Shown: positions 34,788-43,908, numbered from the stretch's first letter. The stretch is DNA of 64,000 nt from UBA7985 sp002690455 (GCA_965662775.1 CBFIIW010000016.1:1-64000); one strand, 5' to 3'. Numbers and translations: made by a program. Notes: a model not told the origin generated them from the letters alone.

Positions 34788-36809
34788 TTATTCCTGATGA
34801 AAGTGGTCATAGATTTTTTGGGCGACTGTCTCGGAGATACCATCGACAGTGAGCAAGTCTGCCACACTCGCCCGGGAGACCGAGCGCGCGGAGCCAAAAT
34901 GCAGCAGTAAGGCTTTTTTCCGCCGTGGGCCGATCCCCGGCACGTCGTCGAGTGGGCTCTTTCGAATGGCGGCCGAGCGCTTGGCGCGGTGTGTTCCGAT
35001 GGCGAAGCGATGGACCTCATCCCGCAGGCGCTGCAGGTAGAATAGAACCGGGTCGCGCTCCGCCATCTGAAACGGTGCCTGTTCAGGAAGGAAGAACTGC
35101 TCGCGCCCGGCGTTGCGGTCGGGGCCCTTGGCGATGGCCACCAGGGGCACATCATCGATACCCAGCTCGGCCAGGGTTTCGCGCACTGAGGAAAGCTGTC
35201 CTTTGCCGCCATCTATCAATACCAGGTCCGGCCACTGCCCCTGATCCCGGTCGGGGTCTTCCTTCAGCGCGCGGGAGAAGCGGCGGCCGAACACTTCTCT
35301 CATCATGGCGTAGTCGTCGCCCGCAGAGTCTTCGCGCTGGATGTTGAACTTGCGGTAGCTGTTCTTGAGGAAGCCGTCCGGACCTGCCACCACCATGGCA
35401 CCGACCGCATTACTGCCCTGGATGTGAGAGTTGTCATAAACCTCAATGCGCTCCGGGGCTGCCGGCAGGCCAAAGGCTTCTGCCACACCCTCCAGCAGCT
35501 TGCGCTGGGTCGAGGATTCGGCCTGCCGCCGTTCCAGCGCCTCTCGGGCGTTGCGGACTGCATTGGCAACAACGTCGCGTTTCGGGCCGCGCTGAGGCCG
35601 ACTGAGCCGCACCTTGCGTTCTGCTTTGTGGCTTAGCGCCTCGGTGAGGAGGTCGGCTTCGTCGGGGTCGTGGCTAACCAGGATTTGTCGCGGCACCGGC
35701 TTGTCGGCATAGAACTGACCGATAAAGCTACCGAGCACGTCGGCGATCGCCTGCTTCCGGTCGTGTCGTGGGAAATAGGCACGGTTCCCGTAATTCCGAC
35801 CGGCCCGGTAGAAAAATACCTGAACGCAGATCTGACCGCCGCCGTCAAAGGCCGCAATAATGTCGGCGTCGTCGATCTCGCCTTGTAGATTGACGTCCTG
35901 ATGGGCTTGAATCGCGCTCAGCGCCCGGAGACGGTCGCGGAGTTTGGCAGCTCGTTCATACTGCAGATTTTCAGCAGCATCTTGCATGCTGGAGGCCAAA
36001 TCTTCCTGAACGGCACGGCTTTCGCCAAACAAAAATGCCTTCGCGTCAGCCACCAGTGCTTCGTATCCCGCCTTATCAATTTTTCCAACGCAGGGGGCCG
36101 AGCAGCGCTTGATCTGGTAGAGCAGGCACGGTCGATTGCGGTTTTCGAATACGCTGTCTGAACATGAGCGCAGCAGGAATGCCTTTTCCAATGCGGTGAC
36201 TGTGCGGTTTACTGACTTCGCCGACGCGAAGGGGCCGAAGTAGTCACCCTTGCGTTTGTGCGCGCCGCGGTGTTTCGTGATTTGTGCGAAGTCATGCTCG
36301 CCTGCGGTGAGCAGGATGTAGGGGAAGGATTTATCGTCCCGCAACAGCACGTTATACCGTGGCTGGAAGCGCTTGATCAGGTTTGATTCCAGCAGCAGGG
36401 CCTCAACCTCGCTGTTGGTGACAACGATTTCCAGAGCCTTGGTTTCTGCCACCATTCGGCGCAGTCGGTTGGGGAGGCGCTCAAGTTGGGTATAATTGAC
36501 GACACGTCTGCGCAGGTTCCGGGCCTTACCCACGTAGATCGGATCGCCCCGTCGGTCCAGCATCCGGTAGACGCCCGGTGAGGTGCTGAGTGTCCTTACA
36601 CCCGCGCGGAGTACGGAAAGCCCATGCTGAAGGTCACTGCCATCAACATCAGGGCTTGTCGGCTGCGCACCGGGAAGCGCAGCCGTTTGGCCGTCGTAGT
36701 CGGCCTGGTCCTCATGCAGAGACACCGCTGCCGTTTCATCGGCAGCCATGGCAGCGCGCTTGCCACCTGCACTGCTGTCTGATTCCTGGTGGTTCTTACT
36801 ACGTCGCAT
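34788..36809 (-). CDS. uvrC: Excinuclease ABC subunit C
   Basis: Nuclease of nucleotide excision repair that makes both incisions. The 673-aa protein has a GIY-YIG domain (SPGVYRMLDRRGDPIYVGKARNL, about residues 76-98), a UVR UvrB-binding motif (NLQYERAAKLRDRLRALSAI), an RNase H-like endonuclease half (IEVYDNSHIQGSNAVGAMVV with the catalytic Asp) and two C-terminal helix-hairpin-helix motifs (VPGIGPRRKKALLLHF, TVDGISETVAQKI). The first 70 residues are a poorly conserved extension, so the start may be at the later ATG (MAADETAA). uvrB is 3.5 kb away. Confidence 0.95.
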   Translation of the reverse strand: MRRSKNHQESDSSAGGKRAAMAADETAAVSLHEDQADYDGQTAALPGAQPTSPDVDGSDLQHGLSVLRAGVRTLSTSPGVYRMLDRRGDPIYVGKARNLRRRVVNYTQLERLPNRLRRMVAETKALEIVVTNSEVEALLLESNLIKRFQPRYNVLLRDDKSFPYILLTAGEHDFAQITKHRGAHKRKGDYFGPFASAKSVNRTVTALEKAFLLRSCSDSVFENRNRPCLLYQIKRCSAPCVGKIDKAGYEALVADAKAFLFGESRAVQEDLASSMQDAAENLQYERAAKLRDRLRALSAIQAHQDVNLQGEIDDADIIAAFDGGGQICVQVFFYRAGRNYGNRAYFPRHDRKQAIADVLGSFIGQFYADKPVPRQILVSHDPDEADLLTEALSHKAERKVRLSRPQRGPKRDVVANAVRNAREALERRQAESSTQRKLLEGVAEAFGLPAAPERIEVYDNSHIQGSNAVGAMVVAGPDGFLKNSYRKFNIQREDSAGDDYAMMREVFGRRFSRALKEDPDRDQGQWPDLVLIDGGKGQLSSVRETLAELGIDDVPLVAIAKGPDRNAGREQFFLPEQAPFQMAERDPVLFYLQRLRDEVHRFAIGTHRAKRSAAIRKSPLDDVPGIGPRRKKALLLHFGSARSVSRASVADLLTVDGISETVAQKIYDHFHQE

Positions 36810-37338
36810 CAGGGCTGTGGTATCGTGATTCGAACCGGATTGTAAGGTTTGCCAACCCGGCGATCTAGAGCTGTGGATAAGTCTGTCGGTAATTATTGAG
36901 CTTCGGAACCTTTTGACCTGAAATCAGAGGCTTGAAGCGCAATGTTCCTAGTCCGTCTATGGAAGAGCAACAAAATAAGTATTTGAAAAGAATAGAAAAA
37001 TTTGTTTTAATACAGCAGCAGATGGTGACGCTCTCCAAAACCCTGTCGGATCTATGGAACCAGTCGGTAGGCACGTCAGGTTGTAGACAAACATTCCAAT
37101 TAACGGCGTTTGAGTCACGGCTCTGCCAATGGTAGGGAATTCAGTGCTTTAGCCAGGGGCTATCAGGTAACGACCCTTGTAACTTTCCAAAACGGCGGGG
37201 TCCGTACTTTCGTGGCCCAAGAGGTTAACACCCACCTGCGCCAACTTGCCCCCATGCGCGCTTTGCGCGCCAACTCCATGCGTCGCCAACCTTCGCCAGA
37301 TCAAGTTTCTTGCGGTGAACCGTGGCTGTTTCAGGCAG

Positions 37339-37391
37339 GTTGCGCGTGAGAGGGCCGATGGCCGCGAAGCGGCCGAGGCCCGAGCGCGCCA
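37339..37391. repeat. GCGAAGC-core palindrome, family D copy 1
   Basis: Begins GGTTGCGCG. The core is GGGCC-GAT-GGCCGC-GAA-GCGGCC-GA-GGCCC (37352-37381), a two-level stem closing on a GAA loop. The same element lies at 46863-46916 and, in the opposite orientation, at 39863-39916. Confidence 0.85.
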
Positions 37392-37498
37392 CAAAGTTAA
37401 AGGGTCGCTATGGCGGGCCCAATGCATCCGCTCAGGTCAGAGTGCCATCTGACAGCCGTTAAATGTCATGGGACGCGAGACATTCATGCAAGTTGCGC

Positions 37499-37548
37499 GG
37501 GGGCGATTTGTAAGCCGCGAAGCGGCGTCAAATCGAACCCGCCACCGC
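37499..37548. repeat. GCGAAGC-core palindrome, family C copy 3 (inverted)
   Basis: CGATTTG (37504-37510) pairs with CAAATCG (37529-37535) around GCCGC-GAA-GCGGC. Read on the minus strand its 29-base core matches copies 1 and 2 exactly. Confidence 0.85.
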
Positions 37549-37597
37549 TCGATTTCAAAATAGCGAATAAGGTGATCGCCATAGAACTTCCCAAGGA

Positions 37598-37957
37598 TCA
37601 ACGGTTCAGAATAACCGTCACAGACGCGCTTTCAGCGTCTTCAAACACGTCCAGTTTCTCGCCCTTGACCCGCAGACTGATCATGCGGGTATCGCTGAAC
37701 ACGCGGTCGGCGAGTACGTCAACCAGCGTTTCAAGGAGGTTGAAGTGACGCTCCAGGACCATAGCTCGGGCTGTTTCAACGAAGACCTCATAGCTGAGCA
37801 CGTTGGAGAAGTCGTCCGATAGGCTGTCTGGCAGAGCCACGTCTGCCTCGAACGAGAGGCGAACGCGCTGGGGTGCCTCGTGTTCATGCGGATAAATGCC
37901 GATGCTGGCGCTGACAACTAAATTGTCGACGGCGATGCTGCGCTGTTTCCGAATCAT
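37598..37957 (-). CDS. folB: Dihydroneopterin aldolase-family protein
   Basis: Small tunnelling-fold enzyme (119 aa) of folate synthesis that cleaves dihydroneopterin to 6-hydroxymethyl-dihydropterin and glycolaldehyde. The fold signs are the N-terminal strand VDNLVVSASIGIYPHEHEAPQRVRLSFEADV, with the active-site HEHE stretch, LSYEVFVETARAMVLERHFNLLETLVDVLADRV with the conserved Glu, and the last strand SLRVKGEKLDVFEDAESASVTV. Some relatives are dihydroneopterin triphosphate epimerases, which cannot be excluded. It is 9 bp downstream of the SDR gene. Confidence 0.85.
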   Translation of the reverse strand: MIRKQRSIAVDNLVVSASIGIYPHEHEAPQRVRLSFEADVALPDSLSDDFSNVLSYEVFVETARAMVLERHFNLLETLVDVLADRVFSDTRMISLRVKGEKLDVFEDAESASVTVILNR

Positions 37958-37966
37958 GGCTGGAGA

Positions 37967-38737
37967 TCACTCGATCGGTGCGGGGCGGTCTGGCGCAGGT
38001 GCGGCCCAATTTAGGTGCTGACCGCCATCTAGCGCGATCATTTGCCCGGTCAGGGATTGAGCACTGAGAATCAGGTCGACAGTTGCGCAGATATCAGCCA
38101 GGGGAGTTGCGATCTGTAACGGCGTTTCGCAGACCTGGGCGTCGAAGTTAGCCTGGGTTTGGCGCGGTGAGGGAAGTGTTGGCCCCGGGCCAATGCCGTT
38201 AACGCGGATCTTCTTCGCCGCCAGACCCAGTGCCATCTGCCGTGTGAGACCCCAAAGTGCATATTTAGACACGGTATAAGACAAGAAGTGCTCAGTCAGG
38301 TTCCAGACCCGTTGGTCGATCATGTTAATGATGCACCCGCCTCCGCTCGGACACTGGGCCGCCATAGCCTGGCTGAGAACCACGGGTGCGCGCAGGTTTG
38401 GCTCCAAGTGTGTGTCCCAGCTTTCCCGATCGGTGGTCTCGATGCTGTCGTAACTGAAGGCTGATGCATTGTTGATCAACAGGTTGAGTGGCTGGCCTAG
38501 AGCGTTCTTAGCGATTTCGATGAGAGGGCGCACTTCAGCTTCGATGGCAAGGTCGGCCTGAACCAGTGTAGCCTGACCGCCTGCGTCCCGGACGCGCCGG
38601 GCGGTGGCCTCAGCCTGTTCTCTGCTGCCGCGATAGTGCAGCGCGAGGGACCACCCCTTTGCGCCAAGATGTTCAGCCATGGCGGCACCAATGCGTTGCG
38701 CTGCACCGGTGATAAGGCCGACTTTAGAATGCGCCAT
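37967..38737 (-). CDS. SDR-family oxidoreductase, pteridine-reductase/FolM-like
   Basis: Short-chain dehydrogenase of 256 aa. It has the NADPH motif TGAAQRIGAAMAEHLG, LHYRGS with an Arg after the second strand that suggests NADPH, the NNASAF block (NNAS in place of NNAG) and the catalytic Tyr/Lys in SYTVSKYAL. The sequence ends with a conserved Gly-Gly (LDGGQHL). These features and the position beside folB resemble FolM and PTR1, which reduce dihydropterins; that role is inferred. The start ATG has GGAGG at 6 nt and overlaps the end of the upstream antiporter gene. Confidence 0.78.
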   Translation of the reverse strand: MAHSKVGLITGAAQRIGAAMAEHLGAKGWSLALHYRGSREQAEATARRVRDAGGQATLVQADLAIEAEVRPLIEIAKNALGQPLNLLINNASAFSYDSIETTDRESWDTHLEPNLRAPVVLSQAMAAQCPSGGGCIINMIDQRVWNLTEHFLSYTVSKYALWGLTRQMALGLAAKKIRVNGIGPGPTLPSPRQTQANFDAQVCETPLQIATPLADICATVDLILSAQSLTGQMIALDGGQHLNWAAPAPDRPAPIE

Positions 38738-39686
38738 CAATGACCTCCCAACCGTCTGAAAGACTGTACAGAATGTAGAGACAGAAGACTAAGAGCAAGG
38801 CCAGACCTGCCAGCCGACCAATCTTCTGGCCCAGCATCAGAAAGGCAATGAATAGGCTCGAAGTCAGGCCGAACAAGATTAAGCTCCAAGGCATCAGGTC
38901 TGGCGGGATTTCGAGCGGCGAAATCACTGCAACCAGCCCCAGCACCAGCAGTATATTGGTCAGGTTGGAGCCAATGATATTGCCAATGACGACGTCACGG
39001 TGACCATGTCGCGCTGCGGCGAGAGAAGCGAAGAGTTCTGGTAGACTCGTGCCAATAGCGACGATAGTGGCGCCAATCACGGCCTCTGGCAGGCCAACCT
39101 GTTCCGCCAAATCAACCGCACCTATGATAAAAATCTGTCCCCCGACGACGAGTGTCACCAAGCCGCCTGCCAGAGCGAGGCTGGAAATCCCCCAATTCCA
39201 GTCGGGATTTTCTGTCTCTTCGACAGTATGAGTTGCCTTTGTGAGAAAGATGGCAATGGTCTGAATCAGCATAGCACCGACCATGAGTAGGCCGGCCCAG
39301 CGTGGCAATAGGCCGAGTCCAAAGGCGAGGAACAGCACAAAACCAGTCGCAATCATGAGGAACAGGCTGGAGCGTGAAATAGTAGCGCGAGCGCAGAAAA
39401 GCGGCACAACCAAAGCAGCGGCACCACCGATCAGCAGCACATTTGTGATGTTGGATCCAATTACATTGCCGACTGCGACGTCGGGGACACCGCTGAGAGC
39501 AGCGCCTACGGTGACGACAACTTCGGGTGCGCTGGTACCCCAGGCGACGACGGTCAAACCGATTATAAACGGGGACAGTCCAACGAGGTGCGAAACCGAG
39601 ATCGCCCCACGGATCAGGAACTCGGCACCAAAACTAAGTCCCCCGAGGCCAATGATCAGAAAGACAAGTGCGATAATCAGGTCCAA
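38724..39686 (-). CDS. Calcium/sodium antiporter, CaxA/YrbG type
   Basis: Inner-membrane Ca2+/Na+ exchanger of 320 aa made of two inverted repeats. Both alpha motifs are visible: the first around VVAWGTSAPEVVVTVGAALSG (with GNVIGSNITNVLLIGG), the second around IVAIGTSLPELFASLAAARHG (with GNIIGSNLTNILLVLG). The Glu/Asp-bearing GTSxPE repeats bind the cation. The start is a TTG at 39686 (LDLIIALV), preceded by AGGAC; the frame is open to 39797, but the extra residues look unlike a transporter N-terminus. It overlaps the SDR gene. Confidence 0.88.
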   Translation of the reverse strand: MDLIIALVFLIIGLGGLSFGAEFLIRGAISVSHLVGLSPFIIGLTVVAWGTSAPEVVVTVGAALSGVPDVAVGNVIGSNITNVLLIGGAAALVVPLFCARATISRSSLFLMIATGFVLFLAFGLGLLPRWAGLLMVGAMLIQTIAIFLTKATHTVEETENPDWNWGISSLALAGGLVTLVVGGQIFIIGAVDLAEQVGLPEAVIGATIVAIGTSLPELFASLAAARHGHRDVVIGNIIGSNLTNILLVLGLVAVISPLEIPPDLMPWSLILFGLTSSLFIAFLMLGQKIGRLAGLALLLVFCLYILYSLSDGWEVIDGAF

Positions 39687-40267
39687 GGGGCGCCTGTCCT
39701 TCGTTGAGTGCGGCGTGGGTGATGCTGGTGGGCAGGTGGCACAAGCGTTGAATTTGCCCGAGCTATTATGACCTTGGGCGCGGGATTGCAGGATCAAGGA
39801 CTAGTCACGCAATAACGCATATCTAACGGCCAGTGCGCAATCTTTTCGGGTGCAGGGATTGAGGTTGCGGGCTCGGACCTTGGCCGCTTCGCGGCCTTCG
39901 GTCCTTCCCCGCGCAATCCCGCAGCGCTTTGAAAGACCAGAGGCAAATGGCTGTGTCCACCGACCAAACAAGATGGCCTACGGTGAAACCGAGCCGACAC
40001 GAAAAGCGCGGCAAGGGGCGTAGCCACGGCCGGCGCACTCTTATCCAGAATTAGTCTTGCGGTGGGTTGCGCCAGTTGGGGTCTGGCGTACATCATTAAT
40101 CGCGATTTTGCGATGCGCCGTGCCGCTGTTGTGCAGCGACGCGGGCAACCACAGTTAAACCTGGTGTCTTCGCCGACACTGGTGCCTTCGGTGGCACACT
40201 CGGGTCAGTCTGGCTCGACGGGGCCTCGGCACCGATTGATCTGCTCAAGTCTCAAGCAAGGAACAAC
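39687..40267. other. Intergenic region between the antiporter and uvrB
   Basis: About 580 bp between divergent genes, with no convincing coding sequence. It includes a family D palindrome (39863-39916). The last 100 bp before uvrB probably hold its promoter. I could not identify a LexA-type box with confidence. Confidence 0.55.
39863..39916. repeat. GCGAAGC-core palindrome, family D copy 3 (inverted)
   Basis: Core GGACC-TT-GGCCGC-TTC-GCGGCC-TTC-GGTCC (39875-39904). Compared with copies 1 and 2 the outer stem changes from GGGCC/GGCCC to GGACC/GGTCC, a paired change that keeps the helix. Confidence 0.85.
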
Positions 40268-42526
40268 ATGACAGGCCTTATCGACCCCGAGACACTCGTT
40301 CAGGCAGCAAGAAGCGGTGTGGGCCTGCACCCCGTGGACGGCACGCCGCTCGACGAAAGCCCACCGCTCAAAATTGAGTCTGACTTCCAGCCCGCCGGCG
40401 ACCAGCCTCAGGCTATTGGCGATCTTCTCGATGGGCTGGGCAATGGCGAGCGTGACAGTGTCCTGCTTGGCGTTACCGGCTCCGGTAAGACCTTTACTAT
40501 GGCCCATGTCATCCAGTCATTGCAGCGCCCGACCCTGATCATGGCACACAACAAAACCCTGGCCGCCCAGCTCTACGGCGAGATGAAGGAGTTCTTTCCC
40601 AAAAATGCTGTCGAGTATTTCGTCTCATACTACGACTATTACCAACCGGAGGCCTACGTCCCACGTTCAGACACCTATATCGACAAGGAAGCGACCATCA
40701 ACGAGCAGATCGACCGGATGCGCCACTCGGCCACGCGTGCGCTATTCGAACGCCGGGATGTGATCATTGTCGCGTCGGTTTCCTGCATCTATGGCATGGG
40801 TGCGCCGGAGACCTATGCCTCCATGACCCTGTTGCTCGAGGTCGGTTCAGAGCTTCCGCAAAAGGAAATGTTGCGCCGCTTTGTCGAGCTTCAATACCGC
40901 CGCAACGACGTCGGTTTCCAGCGCGGAACCTTTAGAGTCAGGGGCGATTCAATCGAAATCTTTCCTGCCCACCTGGAAGATCGTGCCTGGCGACTATCGC
41001 TATTCGGCGACGAGATCGAAGGAATCTGGGAGATTGACCCTCTGACTGGAGAGAAGACGGGCGAGATGGAAAAGGCGCGCCTTTATGCGAACTCACACCA
41101 CGTCACCCCCAAGCCTACGATTATGCAGGCGACTAAGCAGATCAAGACAGACCTTGGACTGAGACTCGAAGAGTTGGAGTCAGAGGGTAAGTTGCTCGAA
41201 GCCCAGCGCCTGCAGCAGCGTTGCACCTTTGACCTAGAGATGATGGAAGCCACGGGTGTCTGCGCGGGGATTGAGAATTACAGCCGTTATCTTACAGGAC
41301 GCTCGCCAGGGGAGCCACCGCCGACCCTGTTCGAATATCTGCCTGAGGACGCCTTGCTGATAGTCGATGAGAGCCACGTGTCGGTTCCGCAGATCGGTGC
41401 CATGTTCAAGGGCGACCGCGCACGCAAAGTGACGCTTAGCGACTACGGATTTCGTCTGCCCTCCTGCCAGGACAATCGCCCGCTCAAGTTCGAGGAGTGG
41501 GACGCTATGCGGCCGCAGACTATTTACGTCTCCGCCACACCAAATGCCTGGGAACTCGAACGCGCTGGTGGCGTTTTTGCTGAACAGGTGATCCGTCCCA
41601 CCGGCCTCCTCGACCCCCCTTGCCTGATCCGGCCGACGGAAAACCAGGTCGACGACCTCATCGCTGAGTGTCAGGAGACAGTGACACAAGGCTACCGAGT
41701 CCTGGTGACGACCTTGACCAAACGCATGGCCGAAGACCTCACGGACTACCTCAACGAGGCTGGCTTAAAGGTCCGCTATATTCATGCCGATGTCGAAACA
41801 CTCGAACGGATCGAGATCATCCGTGACCTCCGTCTGGGGGTCTATGACGTGCTGGTTGGGATCAACCTACTCCGCGAGGGGCTTGATATTCCTGAGTGTG
41901 CGCTAGTCGCGATCCTTGACGCGGATAAAGAGGGTTACTTGCGCTCGACCACTTCACTGATCCAGACCATTGGCCGCGCGGCCCGAAACGCCGACGGCCG
42001 TGTTGTCCTCTATGCCGACACCATCACCAAGAGCATGCAGGCGGCACTAGATGAAACCGATCGCCGACGGACGAGGCAACTGGCCTACAACGAAGAACAC
42101 GGCATCACCCCGTCGTCGATTAAGAAGCGTATCAATGAAATTGTTGATTCGGTGTACGAGAAAGACCGCGTCACCATCGGCACGGGTGACAAGGACTTGA
42201 TCACCACCGGCGGCAAGGATTTGCAAGACGTGATGGCTGACTTGGAAACCCGGATGAAGGACGCCGCTGCAAACCTTGAATTCGAGGAAGCCGCGCGCCT
42301 GCGCGATGAGCTCAGGCGCCTGGAAGCGGCTGATTTGGGTCTCGGCGGTGCCGTTTCTAACAGCGCTGCGCAAACCGAGCGTGCGCCGAGGGCAGAGGGA
42401 AAGACCGCGGGTCGCAATCGGGCTCGGCGCGAGGTTGAGAAAGACTTCAGCGTAACCAAGTCTGCTCCGCTTGATCCATTGGCCAAGGTTGCCGGTCCCC
42501 GAAAGTTGCCGCGTCGACGCGTTTGA
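40268..42526 (+). CDS. uvrB: Excinuclease ABC subunit B
   Basis: DNA helicase-like damage verifier of nucleotide excision repair. The 752-aa protein shows Walker A VTGSGKTFTMA (about residues 67-77), the beta-hairpin YYDYYQPEAYVP, helicase motif VDESHVSV, VGINLLREGLDIPE, the QTIGRAARN motif VI and the C-terminal UVR motif (NLEFEEAARLRDELRRLE). It is about 80 residues longer than the E. coli protein: an N-terminal extension of about 35 residues and a basic C-terminal tail (RNRARREVEKDF onward), both common in Alphaproteobacteria. uvrC is nearby. Confidence 0.97.
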   Translation: MTGLIDPETLVQAARSGVGLHPVDGTPLDESPPLKIESDFQPAGDQPQAIGDLLDGLGNGERDSVLLGVTGSGKTFTMAHVIQSLQRPTLIMAHNKTLAAQLYGEMKEFFPKNAVEYFVSYYDYYQPEAYVPRSDTYIDKEATINEQIDRMRHSATRALFERRDVIIVASVSCIYGMGAPETYASMTLLLEVGSELPQKEMLRRFVELQYRRNDVGFQRGTFRVRGDSIEIFPAHLEDRAWRLSLFGDEIEGIWEIDPLTGEKTGEMEKARLYANSHHVTPKPTIMQATKQIKTDLGLRLEELESEGKLLEAQRLQQRCTFDLEMMEATGVCAGIENYSRYLTGRSPGEPPPTLFEYLPEDALLIVDESHVSVPQIGAMFKGDRARKVTLSDYGFRLPSCQDNRPLKFEEWDAMRPQTIYVSATPNAWELERAGGVFAEQVIRPTGLLDPPCLIRPTENQVDDLIAECQETVTQGYRVLVTTLTKRMAEDLTDYLNEAGLKVRYIHADVETLERIEIIRDLRLGVYDVLVGINLLREGLDIPECALVAILDADKEGYLRSTTSLIQTIGRAARNADGRVVLYADTITKSMQAALDETDRRRTRQLAYNEEHGITPSSIKKRINEIVDSVYEKDRVTIGTGDKDLITTGGKDLQDVMADLETRMKDAAANLEFEEAARLRDELRRLEAADLGLGGAVSNSAAQTERAPRAEGKTAGRNRARREVEKDFSVTKSAPLDPLAKVAGPRKLPRRRV

Positions 42527-42564
42527 AATACTGGGCCTGACATGTACCCCTTGGATAAGAGAGA

Positions 42565-43080
42565 CTAGAGCAGTTCAGGCCAGCCCAGTTTTCCATTCTG
42601 GTTCTTGTCGAGGAATGTAAAGGTCTCGTCCAGCCGAGTCTGCAATTCGGTCAAGGTCAGTCCGCCTTCGGGAAAAGCCTTTCCCATCAATTTAATGCGC
42701 AGCAGGAGCGCTGGTGCTTCCACCACGCTGACTACGTCGTCGAAATCGGCATCAAAAACGGCGTGGATTATGGTGAAATAAGTCAGCATTTCTTCGCGTG
42801 TCAGCGCGCCGTCATCATCCCTGTCCATTTTGGTGAAGTGACGCAGGAATGACCGCTTCTCGTACTGTGCACGCAACCGCGCCTTCTGTTCGGGCGTCAG
42901 TTCACGGAGCTGGTTTTCGGTTGTCGAAGCGCTGTCTTCAACGCGTCCCCCTGTGCCGTTCGTGTCGCTGCTGGTGCCAGATTGAGCTAGGCTCGGCGCA
43001 TTCATGGAAATGAGAGCAAGGAGGAAGGCGAAGCCCGCAAGCAGGCGGTCCGGTTGCGTCAAAGTCATAGTGTGAGTCAT
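42565..43080 (-). CDS. EF-hand domain protein, secreted
   Basis: Probable periplasmic calcium-binding protein of 171 aa. A signal peptide is visible from MTHTMTLTQPDRLLAGFAFLLAL to APSLAQ. Two EF-hand loops are present: DRDDDGALTREEM and DKNQNGKLGWPEL, the latter at the very C-terminus. Between them is a helical segment. The start was set at 43080; the frame continues upstream to 43248, where the extra sequence is not signal-like and would overlap the divergent acetyltransferase gene. The function beyond Ca2+ binding is unknown. Confidence 0.78.
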   Translation of the reverse strand: MTHTMTLTQPDRLLAGFAFLLALISMNAPSLAQSGTSSDTNGTGGRVEDSASTTENQLRELTPEQKARLRAQYEKRSFLRHFTKMDRDDDGALTREEMLTYFTIIHAVFDADFDDVVSVVEAPALLLRIKLMGKAFPEGGLTLTELQTRLDETFTFLDKNQNGKLGWPELL

Positions 43081-43198
43081 CCAGAATGGGGAGCTGGGCC
43101 AACAAGTCAGCCATTGAGGTACATTGGAAAATGGTTTCTCATAAGGGGATCTCAAAGTAAAGTTATCAGACACTTGCGTCATAAACCTGAAGTCGAAC

Positions 43199-43861
43199 AT
43201 GATTGACCTTTGGTTCCTGCCTCTGCCCCCTTCGCCCGTAACTGGCATTCAGAGTAACCGGGTTCGGCTGCGGCCCTTTGAAAAAACCGATGTTGCAACG
43301 CTGGTGGCGCAGGGCAGCGACCGGACTGTGGCGCATTGGATGATCAGCTTTCCCGTCCCTTGGCCACGCTGGATGGCTCGGCAGCGGGTGCGGGATTCTC
43401 GGCGTGAAATGGCCGCGGGACGCGGGTTTCACTTTGCCATCACAGATGCCGACTTGCCGGACATGCCTATGGTCGGTGCTTGCTCAGCGATACTTATTGG
43501 GGATGCCAGTCGGCCGCCAGAACTGGCCTATTGGGTTGCGCCTGGCTGGCAGCGACGGGGCTATGCCAGAAGCGCCTTACGGCTCCTACTTTCCCATATG
43601 TTCGACGTCGACCCGGCGTTGATTGCGGTTGAGGCGGCTGTGATTGACGGCAACGCGCCGTCAGCATCCTTACTTAAAGGGCTTCATTTTGTGGTTCAGG
43701 GGCAAGAATATGCGAGCGCGCCGATAAGCTGGGATGAGCCACCTGGGACGCAGGTCCGCTTGCAGCGATACCGGCTTTGGCGCGAGGATTGGTTTCGCGC
43801 CGGTCAAGCCCATATTTCTGAACAGGACCGCGTTGACACCAAAGCGGTTCGTGGCCTTTAG
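43199..43861 (+). CDS. GNAT-family N-acetyltransferase (RimJ/RimL-like)
   Basis: Acetyltransferase of 220 aa resembling the RimJ/RimL ribosomal-protein acetylases: N-terminal RVRLRPFEKTDVATL, then YWVAPGWQRRGYARSALRLLL with the acetyl-CoA loop (about residues 116-132) and DGNAPSASLLKGLHF. The substrate is unknown. The start lacks a clear ribosome binding site, so another nearby start is possible. It is divergent from the EF-hand gene, with a strong palindrome just after its stop. Confidence 0.82.
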   Translation: MIDLWFLPLPPSPVTGIQSNRVRLRPFEKTDVATLVAQGSDRTVAHWMISFPVPWPRWMARQRVRDSRREMAAGRGFHFAITDADLPDMPMVGACSAILIGDASRPPELAYWVAPGWQRRGYARSALRLLLSHMFDVDPALIAVEAAVIDGNAPSASLLKGLHFVVQGQEYASAPISWDEPPGTQVRLQRYRLWREDWFRAGQAHISEQDRVDTKAVRGL

Positions 43862-43869
43862 CCCGGTGG

Positions 43870-43908
43870 TTCCTGTCGCTGGCCTGCCGGCAGGCCAGCC
43901 GGTAGGAC
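43870..43908. repeat. Strong palindrome after the GNAT gene
   Basis: GCTGGCCTGCCGGCAGGCCAGC at 43878-43899 would be a perfect 11-bp palindrome, and TCCTGTC and GGTAGGA extend the stem imperfectly. There is no U-tract, so a terminator function is doubtful. It does not belong to the GCGAAGC families. Confidence 0.55.

Larger units (their letters stand above)
36810..37597. other. 788-bp intergenic region: AT-rich block, DnaA box, two repeats
   Basis: It lies between the start of uvrC and the end of folB and shows no convincing gene. It holds a consensus DnaA box (TTATCCACA on the minus strand, 36872-36880), then an AT-rich block (about 36890-37060) unlike the rest of the window, then palindromes of families D and C. 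A 58-codon open frame from an ATG at 36959 (MEEQQNKYLKRIEKFVLIQQ...) is rich in Lys, Gln and Ile but has no ribosome binding site. The uvrC promoter must lie in the first 100 bp or so. Confidence 0.6.

Noticed and set aside
36829..36840. GGTTCGAATC-like word suggesting a tRNA T-loop
   Set aside because: The flanks do not pair into a T-arm or acceptor stem, and no D or anticodon arm fits.
37086..37200. Possible integrase or attachment site near the AT-rich block
   Set aside because: No integrase motifs, no direct repeats flanking it and no tRNA nearby.
37149..37250. Minus-strand peptide ending LESYKGRYLIAPG, like part of a beta-lactamase-related C-terminal domain
   Set aside because: Only a dozen residues match and the rest is a shadow frame; too little to call a remnant.
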